Assembly (NCBI GenBank): GCA_029582165.1
Contig: CM055880.1
Span: 9,322,721 to 9,386,720 of the forward strand
DNA: 64,000 nt
Direction: 5' to 3'
DNA from: Portulaca oleracea
Lineage: Eukaryota > Streptophyta > Magnoliopsida > Caryophyllales > Portulacaceae
In this document: positions 19,911 to 32,097 of the stretch, piece by piece
Layout of the letters: every line of letters begins with the position of its first letter
Numbering within the stretch: position 1 is the stretch's first letter
The notes under the pieces: model-generated
Databases searched by the model: none
Told to the model about the DNA's origin: nothing
The model's input: the letters and a program-made list of their open reading frames with translations, nothing else
Translations under genes and position numbers: made by a program

Positions 19911-22900
19911 ATGAACATCTTTCTTCCCGTCTTCTTCTTTGTTTTGGGTTCTATAAGCTGCGTTTCAGCTGGGTTTCATAGCCGACAACTTTCCATTGAT
20001 CCTATCAACTTTATATTGGGTAAGTATTCATCGAATGTTTGAAAATTTTCTTCTTTTTGTTGTTTGATTGGGTTGTTTTTCATGATTCTGTATTGGGTTT
20101 GGTGGGTCGGATTCATCTGAGTTTTTCTTGAACTGGGTTTTTTTTGGGTGTGGAATGTTTTTGGGTTTGTTCATTTGTTGTTTGATGATTCTGGTATATG
20201 TCTATTGATGTTGAGATTGTTTATTGGTGCTGCTTAGCTTATTAGGTGATTAGTTTAATGATGTGTTGAGGGTTGGATACCAGCACAGTGTTGTAATGGA
20301 GAATATTTTACTTTTGGTGGACCAATGTGAAAGTGGATAGGAATTTCTGTGCTTTATTCAAGGGTCCTTGGATGCTGATTTTTTTGGTGTAATCTACGGT
20401 TTAGAATTGGGAAGGGTCAAAAATAAAAGATAAAAATATAAAAATATAAAGCGCCTGACTTTGGTTAGCTAGGAGGTGTTTATCAAGCACATATTGCTCC
20501 TGTTAAGGGCTGGTTCTTGATGCATGATTGTCTGTTTAGTTAAAACCTGATTTTGCTCTGATTTCTGATACTTAAACTCTGGACTGTATAATGTCATTTT
20601 AATCTGAATCATTTTTGTGGTGATGATGCAGGGAATAAGAATTTGGGTCCCTTGAAGGATGGAATATTGGGTGCAGCAGAAGCACCAGGCCCTGCATCTG
20701 ATGAATCCAGGATCCCTCTCATCTTGGCAGAAAACCGAACGAAGCGACCCGATATTCTCCGAAAATTTAAGACATATGATGGTGGTTGGAACATTTCAAA
20801 CAAGCACTACTGGGCTGTAAGTGGCTTTGTTTGGGTGTTTTGATATAGCTTTTCACTATGTTACTCGGACACGGATGATATGGGTGTCGGACTTGGCTAT
20901 TTTTAAGAAAATTTGCACATTTTCATAGTAATTTGAAGTGTCGAGTGTCATATCCTTGTCCAGATATCAAGGGTCCGACACGGGTACGGCATAGAATATC
21001 AAGAGTTGGGGTAACATAGGCTTGCTGTGCTTTTTGGGTCTGTTGTTTGTTTGCTTGCTGTGCTTTGCTTGCTTTCCTTTTTGTAAGGATATTGGAAAGT
21101 ATGTAATCTTACATTGTCGTCAGTCGTTTGGTCACTTATAATAGATCTAAACATGTTTGGTTGATAGATGATGAGTGTGGTTGTGTCACCTAAGCTGCAT
21201 TATGACAGTTGTAGTGGGTTTGTTATTAATTTATCGAATGTCACTAAAGGTTGGCGGCATATGTACACTTTTAGTTAAAGGTTCTTGGAATGGTATTGAT
21301 GGAGTGATTTCATTACACATGACCTGATGTTTAGGGATAGGACATGTGCAAATTGGCCTTGTTAGATCCAGATCTTAGATCATGATCACTGGATTAGGAT
21401 TTGCAAATGAACCATCTGTATTTTGTGCACTGAATAAGCTATATTTTGGCATTATATTGTACTGAGTTGGATACCCCGCACCCCAAATACCGTGTTTGTC
21501 AATGCGTTGTTGTAAATTTACCGCAGTTACTTTGCTTCGGAAAAGAACTGATGAGATGGTGGGACTAGGATAGGGTTGATCAATGCGTTGTTGTGTTTTT
21601 GCAAGCTTATAAAGTTCAAGGTGCCTCGTGCACTGCAATCGACAGCTGTTTGATTTGGATTTCTCTTATTGCAGTCGGTTGGATTCACGGGTGCTTCTGG
21701 ATTCACCCTGGCAGTCATCTGGTTGGTCTCTTTTGGTGTAGCGCTAATTGTGCATCATTGTTTTACATGGAGGATTAACTTCAAAGGGAAAGGATCCAAA
21801 CATTCACAAAGGATTCGGCCTTTTCTGCTCGTACTTTTCACGTGTGCCTCTACGTAATAACCTCACCTCTATCTTTTAGCTTTCATTGTTGTATGTGCTC
21901 TTGAACTGTCCATTCAAATTTCACCTAGGGTGATCTTCATTTGGGGCATTCGGTCTTGAGATTGTTTCCTGACTCTCCGATAATGCTTGTGTGCAGGGTT
22001 GGATGTATTCTCTTAACTGTTGGTCAGAATAAATTTCACTGTGAAGTGTTGGACACGTTGAAGTATGTTGTAAATCAGTCGGACTACACAGCTCAGATGC
22101 TAAGAAACGTGACCGACTACTTATCTCTCGCGAAAACCGTTGATGTGCCCCAGTTCACGCTGCCTCAGAGTGCTTTGCAGGACATTGATGAGCTGAGTGC
22201 ACGTTTGAGCTCCGGGGCTGACACTTTGACCCAGAAAACTAATGAAAACTCGGTCAAAGTTAAAAAAGTATTCGATATCATGTATGTATGGATTTAAATC
22301 TATTCCCAATTTAAGCACTTTATATCAAGATTGTCTCATTGTGTGGTCTAATGCATCTTCTTATTCCTCGGTACAGAAGGCTGGTACTAATCAGTGTTGC
22401 TGTTGTGATGCTTGTTTTGGCTGTTGTTGGTTTAGGTATGCCATATTTACGTTGCTTAATTATTGACTGTAGTGATTTGTTGCTCGTATATATGGTTTGG
22501 TTCCGGTGTTGATTTGATGATTGACTTTTCTTGCAGTACTTTCTCTCCTAAAACGCCAACATGCAATCTATATGTAAGTCACCATGCCTTTCTTTTGATT
22601 TTTCATCAGATTGTTGTAAACTTGTAATTTCATTGATTCTTACCCTACTCGGTTTTGACTGCAGATTCATTTTTGGTGGATGGATTCTTGTTGCTATTAC
22701 ATTGATTCTTTGCGGAACTTTTGTCTTCTTCAATTCGTAAGTCAGATTTTACTTTTGCATATTACCATTGCATTGATGTTGGTGAAAGTTAAAATAAAAC
22801 TCGAACTTCCCTTGTCTGATTCTGGTTTCACCAGTGCGATTTCAGACTCGTGTGTGGCCATGAAAGAATGGGCAGAGAACCCTCAGGCCGAGACAGCTCT

Positions 22901-24312
22901 TGGCAACATTCTACCGTGTGTTGATGAGAGAACGACCAACCAAACCCTAGTCCAAAGTAGAAGCGTTGTCCGTTCCCTTGTAAACTATATGAATACTTTT
23001 ATATACACTGAAGCCAACACGGACCGTCCACCTTCAGATCAATTCTACTACAATCAATCTGGACCGTTGATGCCGCCTCTATGCTACCCTTTCGATGACA
23101 GAATGCAAGACCGGCAGTGCTCATCCCAAGAGGTGTCGATGACAAATGCTTCTTTGGTATGTTGATGTCTTTTTCTCTTATTCTGTGTTGTAGAATGCAC
23201 CTGAGACTTAAAACATATCTGGAGACTAATGATGCATCACTTTTGTGCGTCTAACCATTTTTTTCAAAATAAGTTCAGTTCAAAATAAGCTCAGATGAGT
23301 TTAGTTTAAAATAAGTTTCACTCCAAATAAGTTCAAGAAAACATGCCCTAATCACTAGTACCTCTTGTTAAAGCACCAAAGCATGCTATATGTAGATCCG
23401 TATCAATTAAAGCTTAAGCTGATGGTTGAATGCCCAATAATAACATGCCACCTCATGCAAATGCTGCAAGGCCTCCCTAACCTTGCGCTAGTAAACATGG
23501 GGATGCTGAAATTTGAGCCCGAGACCTCTTACTCAAAAAGACCGATGCCATGTAGAACCATCTGAACCAAACAACTGTGTAAGAAATATTTCAAATTTTC
23601 AACTAATAGCTTAAGTTAATGGTTGAAGGCCCAATAATGGTTTGTACCGTTATTTGGTTATTTGCTTGGAGCTTGTGCAAGACAAACGGAAAAAGAAACC
23701 AAGAAAGCATTTGCTCGTTTGCTTGATCTAGTCTGTTGTTTGGTGGGTAAATACGGACATTTTTACCCATTTTAACTCAACCCGCATTCACCCATTCTTT
23801 CCACTAATTTTACCGAAACTTACCTAATATCACCAACCCAACACAGATTTACTCAACTTTATCCAACCTTATTGCAGGTGTGGGCGAAGTACATATGCAG
23901 TACATCCTCAGATCAGAGAAACTGCACAACCCCAGGTAGGCTAACCCCGTACCTCTACAGCCAACTAGTGCTGGGCGTCAACGCAAGCTACGCGGTGCTG
24001 CATTACACCCCGGCCATGCTCGATCTTCAGAACTGCAACTTCGTCCGAGACACTTTCGTGACCATAACCTCGACGTTCTGCCCTCCCCTGGAGCACTACC
24101 TTTTGGTAGTCGAAGTCGGGTTAGGCCTCATCTCGGCTGGTATTGTGCTATGTCTTATCCTCTGGCTGGTCTATGCAAACCGCCCCCAAAGGGAGGAAGT
24201 GTTTGTCAAGACTCAAGCTGAGGATCGAGGAAACGCCAAAGATGGGTCCGGTAGTATGGTCAATCTAGTTGTTACTTCTCCTGCTAGAGTTGCCCCTGAT
24301 GTAGAACCCTAG
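19911..24312 (+). CDS. Plant multi-pass membrane protein, tweety-like topology, nine exons
   Basis: Exons 19911-20019, 20632-20816, 21675-21853, 21997-22281, 22377-22435, 22537-22573, 22665-22736, 22835-23156 and 23878-24312, all in phase, encode 560 residues. Visible features: a signal peptide (about residues 1-20), membrane spans near 105-127, 144-165, 254-276, 285-307 and 490-515, a first outer loop of about 85 residues between spans 2 and 3, and a long Cys-rich, N-glycosylation-prone loop (about 309-489). The 2+2+1 arrangement resembles animal tweety anion-channel proteins. I recognise the sequence as the uncharacterised plant family that includes At2g12400 and At2g25270; transport function is inference only. 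The start is the first ATG, followed at once by the signal peptide. Exons 5-7 are only 59, 37 and 72 nt. Exon 5 has a CAGAAG double acceptor. A SINE-like insertion lies in intron 8. Confidence 0.88.
23370..23575 (-). mobile_element. tRNA-derived SINE in intron 8
   Basis: On the minus strand a promoter-like head reads TTTGGTTCAGATGGTTCTAC (A-box-like), followed about 35 bp later by GGTCTCGGGCTCAAATTTC (B-box-like), the order and spacing of plant SINEs. A partial repeat of its tail (AGCTTAAG.TGATGGTTGAA) occurs again near 23609-23640. Target duplication not identified. Confidence 0.5.
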
Positions 24313-26482
24313 TTTGTTCCATATATATTGATATATATGTAGTAATTTGATTTTGTATTCCTTTTTTTCATAGCCTACCCTTTTATATGGCGGAAACCGA
24401 GATTGTGCGAAGCGCTATCTTGAGATGAGGGGATGATAGTCTGATAGTCATAGTCATTGATCTTAGCTTGTAGTTGTAGAGCTGAGGGATTGTATAGTAT
24501 ATGTTGTAAGGAAAACAAAACAAAGCTTAATAGTTATTATTGTTTTCATGTCCTCATGCTTGTGTTCTGAAAAACATTCAGCTGGTTCCTTATTTTTGTT
24601 GATGGAGAGGCCTGAAGTGAGTGCACCAAAAATCAGAATATGATAGCATCATTCATTTGCTAATGGTCCTTTGCATTCTACAAAGTACATACATATAGAC
24701 AGCATTCTCCATACCAGCATTCTAATACCACCCACAGTTAAGCATTCGATCAGTTTTTAAAGCAAATACGCTTCTATAGCGCTGACAAAATTTTGTCCGA
24801 CTTGAATGTCCGAATGTTCGATCCGGGAAAAACCTATTCTTGTCTGAATCTGATTTTGATACTAACCGAAATTGACTGAATATCAGAGAAAATATTTCTC
24901 TTTTTCTATTGTCCGAACCAGATTTTGACCCGAGTTTAGTTTCGTCCAAATTGTGTGACCCATTTTCAAATGAAAAACAACCGAGTCTGAACACCAATTT
25001 CTAGTCCGAATTTGGATATTGACTGAACCTGAATTTACCGGACTTGAACTTTTGCCATCTACGTATCTATCTGTCCAAGACATCAGAAATGTTAGTATTA
25101 AACATTCTAACCCAGTCCACCATGGGGATAAAATATAGAGCTTTAGGGCTTTCTGCATACAGTGCAACCTTATTTATTGCAGATTCTTCCCATGTATGTC
25201 TCTGAGAAGGTATAGAGTGCAATGTATAGCCTCACAATGTGTACAGTGCAATGTATTGAGTTGATACCATTTAGGATTGCAGGATCTATAGAGGATCAGA
25301 TTGTGTTGGAAACTAGTACCCACATTGGGAACCACTTTATTCATCACTATCTTAGTTTGATGCAATGTTATCTAACTTTATGGTAAGTTTGGATAAGTTA
25401 CGTTGAAGAAGTTCCAAAATGTTTCAAAAGTAACAAAACGAACCAGATAACGAGGGTGGTCAATAATTCGAGCATGGGTCAATCGGTTACAGATGGATCA
25501 GACATTGGATAAAAATCGATTTCTGATACTCAGATTGTTCAGGTTTATTCTAGATTGGACAAATTTGGACGAGCCTAAAATCAAGTTTGGACAATAGAAA
25601 TTAGGAAACTATTGTGCTTGTACCCCGAAAAAAATCAGTCAATAAAAACAATGAACATACTTGATTTTTTCTGCATCAGATTGAACTTGATATGATGTTA
25701 GGGGTGTGCTGGTTTAGTGATTTTGGCTCATAAGTCATAATAGTATGGCAAACCCAATCCTCATTGGGCCCATATTTAAGAGCAGGCCAAGAGGGAAAAA
25801 ACGGCCCAAGGACCATTTTGGCTCATAATAGTACCACCCCTTTTTTTATTGGAAGAATAGTACCTTATTAATAAATTAAGAAAATTTGTTAATTTTCTAA
25901 AAATCAAAGCTAAAAACTGTAAAAATTTCTTCTTTTGGAATATTAAAATGTTAAAAGTATATAAAATTAGTGTTTAAACACTTTTTTTGTTGCAATGGTG
26001 ACAGAAACAACAAAAATAAAATCAATCTAACAGTTGGTTTTTAGCTCATCTGGCTAAGGTGTGTGCTAGATTAAATTGACCCAATTTCTTTGAACTTTCA
26101 AGATCTTGCAAAACTTGAAAGATCTGCAAAAGCTTGTATGACTTGAACACGTACTATCAGTCTAGTTCTCTACTGCATCTTGCTGCAAATTGCAAAATGA
26201 GATAGATAGTTCATAGTTGTCAGTTCAGCCTGTAACGCCGAGAGATATGGCATGGAGATTTTCGTCGTTTCAAGCTCCATCTATCGCAAAAATCCAGGCA
26301 ATGTTGGGAAGAATGATTCAGTTTCCAAGTGAAACTTTGACGACGAGTTCATTAACGGACATTTAATCATGTACTGTTGCTTGTTCCGAGCATCTTTCCA
26401 ATCTGAATCTATCCATTCCTACATGAAGCATTTTAATTTTTAAGGCCCATTGAGGGTTGATAAAACTCCTTGGGAAAAAAAA
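24313..26482. other. Intergenic, no gene; diverged repeats
   Basis: 24313-24600 is the likely 3' UTR. 24720-25170 is rich in CCGAAT/GACTTGAA words, also seen near 25440-25600 and 54180-54370, and looks like an old dispersed repeat. 25725-25990 is the first copy of a diverged duplication (second copy 27012-27240). Open frames here have no coding character. Confidence 0.45.
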
Positions 26483-26699
26483 TACTACCTCCTTCTCAAA
26501 ATATTTGTCCTTTGACTAAATTTTGATCATTGATTATTCACAAATTACAATGAATTACGATATAAAATTGCAGCCATTAGAAAGATACCTAACTAAAAAT
26601 TACAGTAACAGTAATTTCATAACGTAACTCAATGTAATTTGAGAATAATCAACGGTCAAAATTTTGTCAAAGGACAAATATTTTGGGACAGAGGCAGTA
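26483..26699. mobile_element. Stowaway-like MITE, TTTGTCC subfamily
   Basis: Ends TACTACCTCCTTCTCAAAAT and AATATTTTGGGACAGAGGCA. The interior (TTTGACTAAATTTTGATCAT) is closely similar to 7313-7528. Confidence 0.75.
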
Positions 26700-26820
26700 C
26701 TTCATCTCCAAGTTTCCATATCATCCAGAGGATCCCCTAGAATTTCTTAGCTCTCTTCAAATAACACCAAAGTATGGATTATTTTTAGTCGCCCACTGAC
26801 TCTGGTTTAATGATATTATG

Positions 26821-26981
26821 TTAATTCTTTGGATTGGATAAAAAGGGTTCGGATGGATTGTATTGGATTGGATAAATTATGATATTTTTTTGGGAATTAT
26901 GTTTTTAGAGATGATCTTTTTTGGGAATTGTACAAGGTTTAAATTGGATTGGAAAGAGTTACCAATCCAAATAACAGGGCT
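26821..26981 (+). mobile_element. Non-autonomous MITE, TTCTTTGGATT family, copy 4
   Basis: Left TTAATTCTTTGGATTGGATA, right ACCAATCCAAATAACAGGGC. Best-preserved member besides the one at 3654 and in the same orientation. Confidence 0.65.
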
Positions 26982-27011
26982 GCCTTTCAACCACCACTGA
27001 CTTCTTTTCAG

Positions 27012-27240
27012 GTTATGCCCTTATAATAAGGTCTCAAATGCCCATTGAGCCCATATTTTTGGGCAGCCGAACAAGTTACTACTGGCCCAAGCAGCATTTT
27101 GGCCCATAATAATACCTTTTTCATTGAATAGGAAAATTTGAAATTCTAGTCAAGATTTAAAAGATGTAAGATTTTCTGTTTTCAATATCTTAAAACTATT
27201 TTAATAAACTATAACAAATTAGTGATTAAACAGAATATAT
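27012..27240 (+). repeat. Second copy of a diverged direct duplication (first copy 25725-25990)
   Basis: Both segments contain, in the same order, CCCAT.TGGGCCCATATTT-like words, GGCCCAAG.ACCATTTTGGC and CATAATA.TACC, then an AAATTTG...TTAGTG.TTAAACA tail. The MITEs at 26483 and 26821 lie between the copies. Confidence 0.5.
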
Positions 27241-28464
27241 GCTAAACCATTTTCAGTCAACCAATCACAATTGTTTGGTCCATAATAGCACCTTCTTATT
27301 TTATCGCTGGGATTTTTGACCTAAAAGATGATGTATTAGCGAATAAAAATCATAAAGTACTCGACAAGATTTTGAGGATTCAATTTATGAAAGATAGGTT
27401 TAGGTGACAATTAAACATATATTTAATTTTTTTTGTTTTATTAATTGAAACGTATGTTCGTGAATTAGCTGTCATATCATGTCAATATAGCGGGTCCCCA
27501 CTACAGTTTACAAATTGAAACCTTAAAATGTAGCATAGTATTTTATGATTCATTTGCTTAATGAGTCATCCTTAAAAGTCAAAAACCCTGATCGTTGTAT
27601 ATATTCTTGCAATATTTGTTATTTTAGAATTATTACTTTTATTCTGTTTCTTTTAGTTAGTAAGCCCCATGAAAAGCATTGACATAAGGGAAATAGACCG
27701 AAGTCACCCAACACTTTCCATGGACTTGATCTATTTTGTTCACTACCCGACAAATGAAAGGAAAAGGGAGGGGGGGAAAAAACTCAAAGCAATGTACTCC
27801 CTACATTCCAAATTAATAGACGGAATTGAAATTTTTACACGTACCAATATATAATTATATTAACTATCAAATCTCTAACCCTAGCCTCCTCATCTCTTTT
27901 TCTCTCTAGAAAACTAGTCTCCACTTCCTTGAAGGGGCTACCATCGATTATTTTGTCGATGGTAAGCCCCAATTTGATTGTTTTCCACTCCAATTGTTAG
28001 TTTGGTTTTACGTTTATGCAAAGAAAGTACTCTTCTTTCAGAATAGTTTTTATCAGACTTTATTTAGGGTTTTTAGTTTCTTTCTAGAGTTTTTATTGTA
28101 CCCTTATTTAGGGTTTTTAGACTCTTTCTAAAGTTTTTGTTCAGTTGGTGTGGTCTAATACGTTGGATGAAGATCTACTTTCAAATTGCTATAGCATGGG
28201 TTGTGAGGTTCTCCGTCAATGGTAAAGATGCAGAGTCATCGAAGAAATCGGAGCCGAACGTCAGTAAGATTAGTATTAGTTATTTGGAAGTTGAATTTCA
28301 TATCTATGTTTTAGATCTACAATTGTTCAATCACGATTTTCATTGTAAGTGTCGTATGATTTGCCATTAATGAAATCGTTATGTCTGATTTAAAAAAAAA
28401 AAAAAAACTACCAAACCTCAATCATTATATCTATGTCTGATTTGACTTTTCTCTCTCTAATAAA
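27241..28464. other. Intergenic; partial Stowaway, hairpin and A16 tract
   Basis: 27794-27850 resembles a Stowaway end (TACTCCCTACATTCCAAATT). 27936-27970 is an imperfect hairpin, GGGGCTACCATCGA against TCGATGGTAAGCCCC. A run of 16 A at 28391-28406 follows a GTCTGATTT word and could be the tail of a retroposed sequence. No gene recognised. Confidence 0.4.
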
Positions 28465-28729
28465 TACTACCTCCGTCCCAAAATGTTTGTCATTTTAATT
28501 AATTCTTTTGTCTCAATTTATTTGTCAGATTTACAATTTCAGTGATTGTCATTCCTTTTTTATCCCTAATTAATAAATCTATTTATCACTTTTTGCAATT
28601 TCAACAACTATCATTCTCAATTAATATAAGGGTAATTTGGGCAAGTTATAAACTTTTTACCTCATTTTCAATATACATTGGTTTTCGAAATTTAGTTAAA
28701 GTGACAAACAAAATAGGACGGAGGTAGTA
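28465..28729. mobile_element. Stowaway-like MITE, TACCTCCGT subfamily
   Basis: Ends TACTACCTCCGTCCCAAAAT and AAAATAGGACGGAGGTAGTA. Non-coding interior. Confidence 0.75.
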
Positions 28730-28979
28730 GTTTTTTAGTTAAACCTTAGTGTATGAAAAATTTTGAAATATGTCAATTAATATAGAATGGAGTGAGTATT
28801 TGTATATCTACCTTCTATTTTCCACATCAATAATAAAAGGGAAACATTTGTTTTGGAATGAGGGAGCAATAAATACCATCTATATCTCCACGTCAAAAGC
28901 TGCCATAACATAATGCAACTATGCAAGAAACCAACAAAAAACACAACACCCCTCCGCGAAAGGTTATTTAAAGCAACAC

Positions 28980-29306
28980 CGCCGAGTAAATTCTTGGTCT
29001 GTTGACTAGGCTGACTAGCTGGCTAACTAGGTGCGGTGTAGGAAAATGAAGTCACGTGGTGAAAGTGTTCCCTACCGAACCAAGTCCCGAACCATCCAGT
29101 TAGGCTCGGACAACCGTTTGGTCCCCGACCAAATCCCGAGAGACAGAACGAGCAAAAGCCAATAAAATAATCAGCTCTTCTTTGTTTCTTGTTGTTTGTA
29201 CACTTACTTACTGCTGCTGTCTATGAGATTGACAAAGAAGAAGAAGAAAAAGCACGATTTCCCCCCCCCCCCCACTCTTCTCCCACAAGCCAAACACGCC
29301 ACAATC

Positions 29307-29338
<32 letters not shown>

Positions 29339-29550
29339 AGAAAGTTGCAGAGAGAAAGGGCATTGTTATTGCTTTGCTTTGTTGCTTGCCTGTGAAGCTG
29401 AGTTAGATTAGATAGCTGTCTGCCATTAAACCCCCCCCCCCCCCCCACGAGAACTTCGCTTACTCTCTCACGGAAAAGCATTCTCCATCCACTCTAAAAC
29501 CCCTATAAAACCCCCCTTCTTTTTCAATCAAGCTCTGTATCAGAGCATCG
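28980..29550 (+). promoter_or_regulatory. Promoter and leader region of the LRR gene
   Basis: Contains C13 (29261-29273), a (CT)14 tract (29311-29338) and C16 (29431-29446), followed by CCCTATAAAACC about 45 bp before the start codon. (CT)n tracts of this kind are common in plant core promoters and 5' leaders. The TATA-like site is very close to the ATG, so it may not be the functional one. Confidence 0.45.
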
Positions 29551-30759
29551 ATGGCGAATTTGACGAGGGTTACGTTGCTTCTGTTGGTGTTGCAATGGTG
29601 GAGCTTGAGCTTGATGATGATCCCGCCAACAATGGCGATCCTCGACCCCATGGATTTCCTCGCGCTGCAATCCATCCGGAAGTCTCTTTCCGACGCTCCG
29701 GGGTCGGAGTTCTTCTCGTCGTGGGATTTCACCGGCGACCCCTGCGGATTCCCCGGCGTCTACTGCGACTCCGACAAGGTAATCGCACTCAACCTCGGCG
29801 ACCCCCGCGCCGGATCGCCGGGACTCGCCGGCCGGATCGACCCGGCCATCGGGAAACTCTCCGCACTGGCGGAATTCACCCTCGTACCCGGTCGGGTCAT
29901 GGGCCGGATTCCGGACACGGTCTCGCAACTCTCCAACCTCCGGTTCTTCGCCGTCAGCCGGAACTATCTCTCCGGCGAGATCCCCGCCGGTCTGGGTCAG
30001 TTGAGAAAACTCCAAACCTTGGACTTAAGCTTCAATCAACTCACCGGTCCGATCCCCAGACCAGTCGGATCGTTACCTGTTCTCTCCAATCTGATACTCT
30101 GCCACAACCACTTATCCGGTCCGGTTCCGAGTTTCTCGTCCCAATCCCTGATCCGGGTCGACCTCACCCGGAACAACCTGACCGGTTTACTCCAACCGGA
30201 CACATTCCCATCCTCAGTCCAATACCTCTCCCTGTCCTGGAACAAGTTCTCCGGTCCGGTTGACCGGCTCTTGAAAAAACTCACCCAACTAAACTACCTC
30301 GACCTGAGTCTGAACCGGTTCACCGGTCCAATCCCGGGGGAGATATTCTCGTTCCCGTTGAGCAACCTCCAACTCCAACGCAACCAGTTCATCGGACCGG
30401 TCTATCCGGCGGACGAAGTCGCAATCTCCACCGTTGATCTCAGCTACAACAGATTATCCGGGAGATTATCCTCGAATCTCGCGACGGTCCAGAACCTGTT
30501 CCTGAACAACAACCGGTTCATCGGAGCGGTTCCGGCGAGGTTCGTGGACCGGCTGAGGGAAGGGAGTATACAGACGTTGTATCTGCAGCACAACTATCTG
30601 ACGGGGATGGAGATGAATCCGACGGTGGAGATTCCTCTGAGCAGCGCCTTGTGTTTGCAGTACAACTGCATGGTCCCACCGCCGCAGTCCGCCTGCCCGT
30701 TGAAGGCCGGCGACGAGAAGACGCGTCCCACTGCCCAGTGTTCCGAGTGGAAGGGGTAA
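29551..30759 (+). CDS. Secreted leucine-rich-repeat protein, intronless
   Basis: Single-exon gene of 402 residues. Residues 1-30 are a signal peptide (long hydrophobic LLLLVLQWW run, cleavage near MAILDP). Residues 31-77 form the plant LRR N-terminal cap (LDPMDFLALQSIRKSL, then WDFTGDPCGFPGVYCD with paired cysteines). About ten plant-type LRRs of 22-24 residues follow (for example LQTLDLSFNQLTGPIP), each with the xLxGxIP signature. A C-terminal Cys pair region (CLQYNC, then CPLKAG) ends the protein. There is no membrane span and no kinase, so it is a secreted or wall-localised LRR protein, a possible receptor partner or scaffold; ligand unknown. The coding sequence is distinctly GC-rich compared with its flanks, and no frameshift is seen. 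The ATG is the first in this frame and is followed at once by the signal peptide. Confidence 0.93.
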   Translation: MANLTRVTLLLLVLQWWSLSLMMIPPTMAILDPMDFLALQSIRKSLSDAPGSEFFSSWDFTGDPCGFPGVYCDSDKVIALNLGDPRAGSPGLAGRIDPAIGKLSALAEFTLVPGRVMGRIPDTVSQLSNLRFFAVSRNYLSGEIPAGLGQLRKLQTLDLSFNQLTGPIPRPVGSLPVLSNLILCHNHLSGPVPSFSSQSLIRVDLTRNNLTGLLQPDTFPSSVQYLSLSWNKFSGPVDRLLKKLTQLNYLDLSLNRFTGPIPGEIFSFPLSNLQLQRNQFIGPVYPADEVAISTVDLSYNRLSGRLSSNLATVQNLFLNNNRFIGAVPARFVDRLREGSIQTLYLQHNYLTGMEMNPTVEIPLSSALCLQYNCMVPPPQSACPLKAGDEKTRPTAQCSEWKG

Positions 30760-32097
30760 TTTTGGAATTTTGTTACTTTGGGGATGTTTTTTTGGGGGGT
30801 GATAATTGATAAAAGATTGATTGATTGATTTATTTTGGGGATTTCATTGGTTTAATTTTTTGGAGTTATATGTGGGTGACTGATGACATGAATCTTTTGG
30901 GAAGAATAAGAGAGAAAGATATGAGATTATCAATGTGGATAATTTAAAAGAAAAGGGGTAGGAATATTAGTTTAATTTTGTAGTTTTATTGTTATTATTG
31001 TGTGTAGCTTAGTAAGAGTAATGTACTACTTACTCGTATATGTGTAATTGATCGTGTTATTTCTATGTTGATCTATATATTATATGGATATGATTATTTT
31101 TTGTATATATTGTAGTATCCTATCCCCTCCCACAATTTTTTAAACTTCTTTCGTCATGTATTTAAAGCCGGTCTAAGATGAATTTTAGATATGTGACTGA
31201 GGAAATATCTTACTATTATTCATTTGTATATTTGTTCCTAATTGAAAAATTGGAATTGATCGATGATCACATTTGTTATATTATTGTATAATGAAGTTGT
31301 ATCGTTTTAATTGATGAATACTATTGTGTTTATTTGTTGCACTTTTAAAAAAGTATAACATATATATGTAAGTTGATGATTAAATTTATTTTTCTAAGGT
31401 TGCATTCATTAAGAATGATGATCAAATTTAGGATAGTAGTGGGAAGATGGCAACAATGATTGATGAAGAAGCTTGAATCGAAGGCAAACATATACTCATG
31501 CAAATAACCAAGTTCCGCAACATGTCTTAATGATTACACACAAGTAATAAGAAAAGCTTTCTCCTACCAACGGCTAAAATTTGGTAAAAACAAATTTAGG
31601 ATAGCAGAACATTTTAATGAAAGCTTTTTAAGCGGCGTGTCGGAACTTCAAGTCTTGGCCATGATCGAGAAAATTAGGATGGCAGACGAGCGAATAGTTT
31701 GGAAGTCGATACCTTGATGACATCGATGATAAGATAGAACGTTTAGCCGAGACTATTGGTAATGATATTGGCGTGCGATTCCCCGATGATTCACCAAATT
31801 GATGTTTTGATCTTCTAGCGGTGTGGTTTGAATTGTCTCATCCTTGGCAGTAGTGGACTTAATCGTCCTTTGGTATTGTTATGTTAGCAGTGTTTGGTTT
31901 AAGTTTCTTTTTGCGGTAGTTATTGGCTGTTTCTGCGGTTGTTGTGATTTGTAAAACTCTGTAGCCTTTTGGCTATCAATTATCGAAAAAAACAAACTGA
32001 AAATCTCATATGTAAAAGTTGGTAATTGCAATTTATTACATGCTCTTGAAATATGTGCTTCAAATATGATCATTGTTTACTTACGATAACACAATTA
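30760..32097. other. LRR gene 3' flank and possible LINE tail
   Basis: 30760-31100 is the likely 3' UTR (GATTGATTGATT run near 30812). 31620-31990 is GC-richer, with a TGTAAAACTCTGTAGCC... then GAAAAAAAC ending typical of plant LINE 3' UTRs; the evidence is weak. No gene. Confidence 0.35.

Noticed and set aside
20609..20843. Opposing open frames over exon 2 of the membrane-protein gene
   Set aside because: The plus frame is the true exon; the minus frame is its shadow and lacks splice or domain support.
29196..29411. Overlapping short frames across the (CT)n leader
   Set aside because: Their sequence is translated microsatellite (SLSLSLSL, RERERE) and has no protein character.
29524..30015. 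163-codon minus-strand frame opposite the LRR gene
   Set aside because: It is a GC-rich shadow of the LRR coding strand with no recognisable domain.
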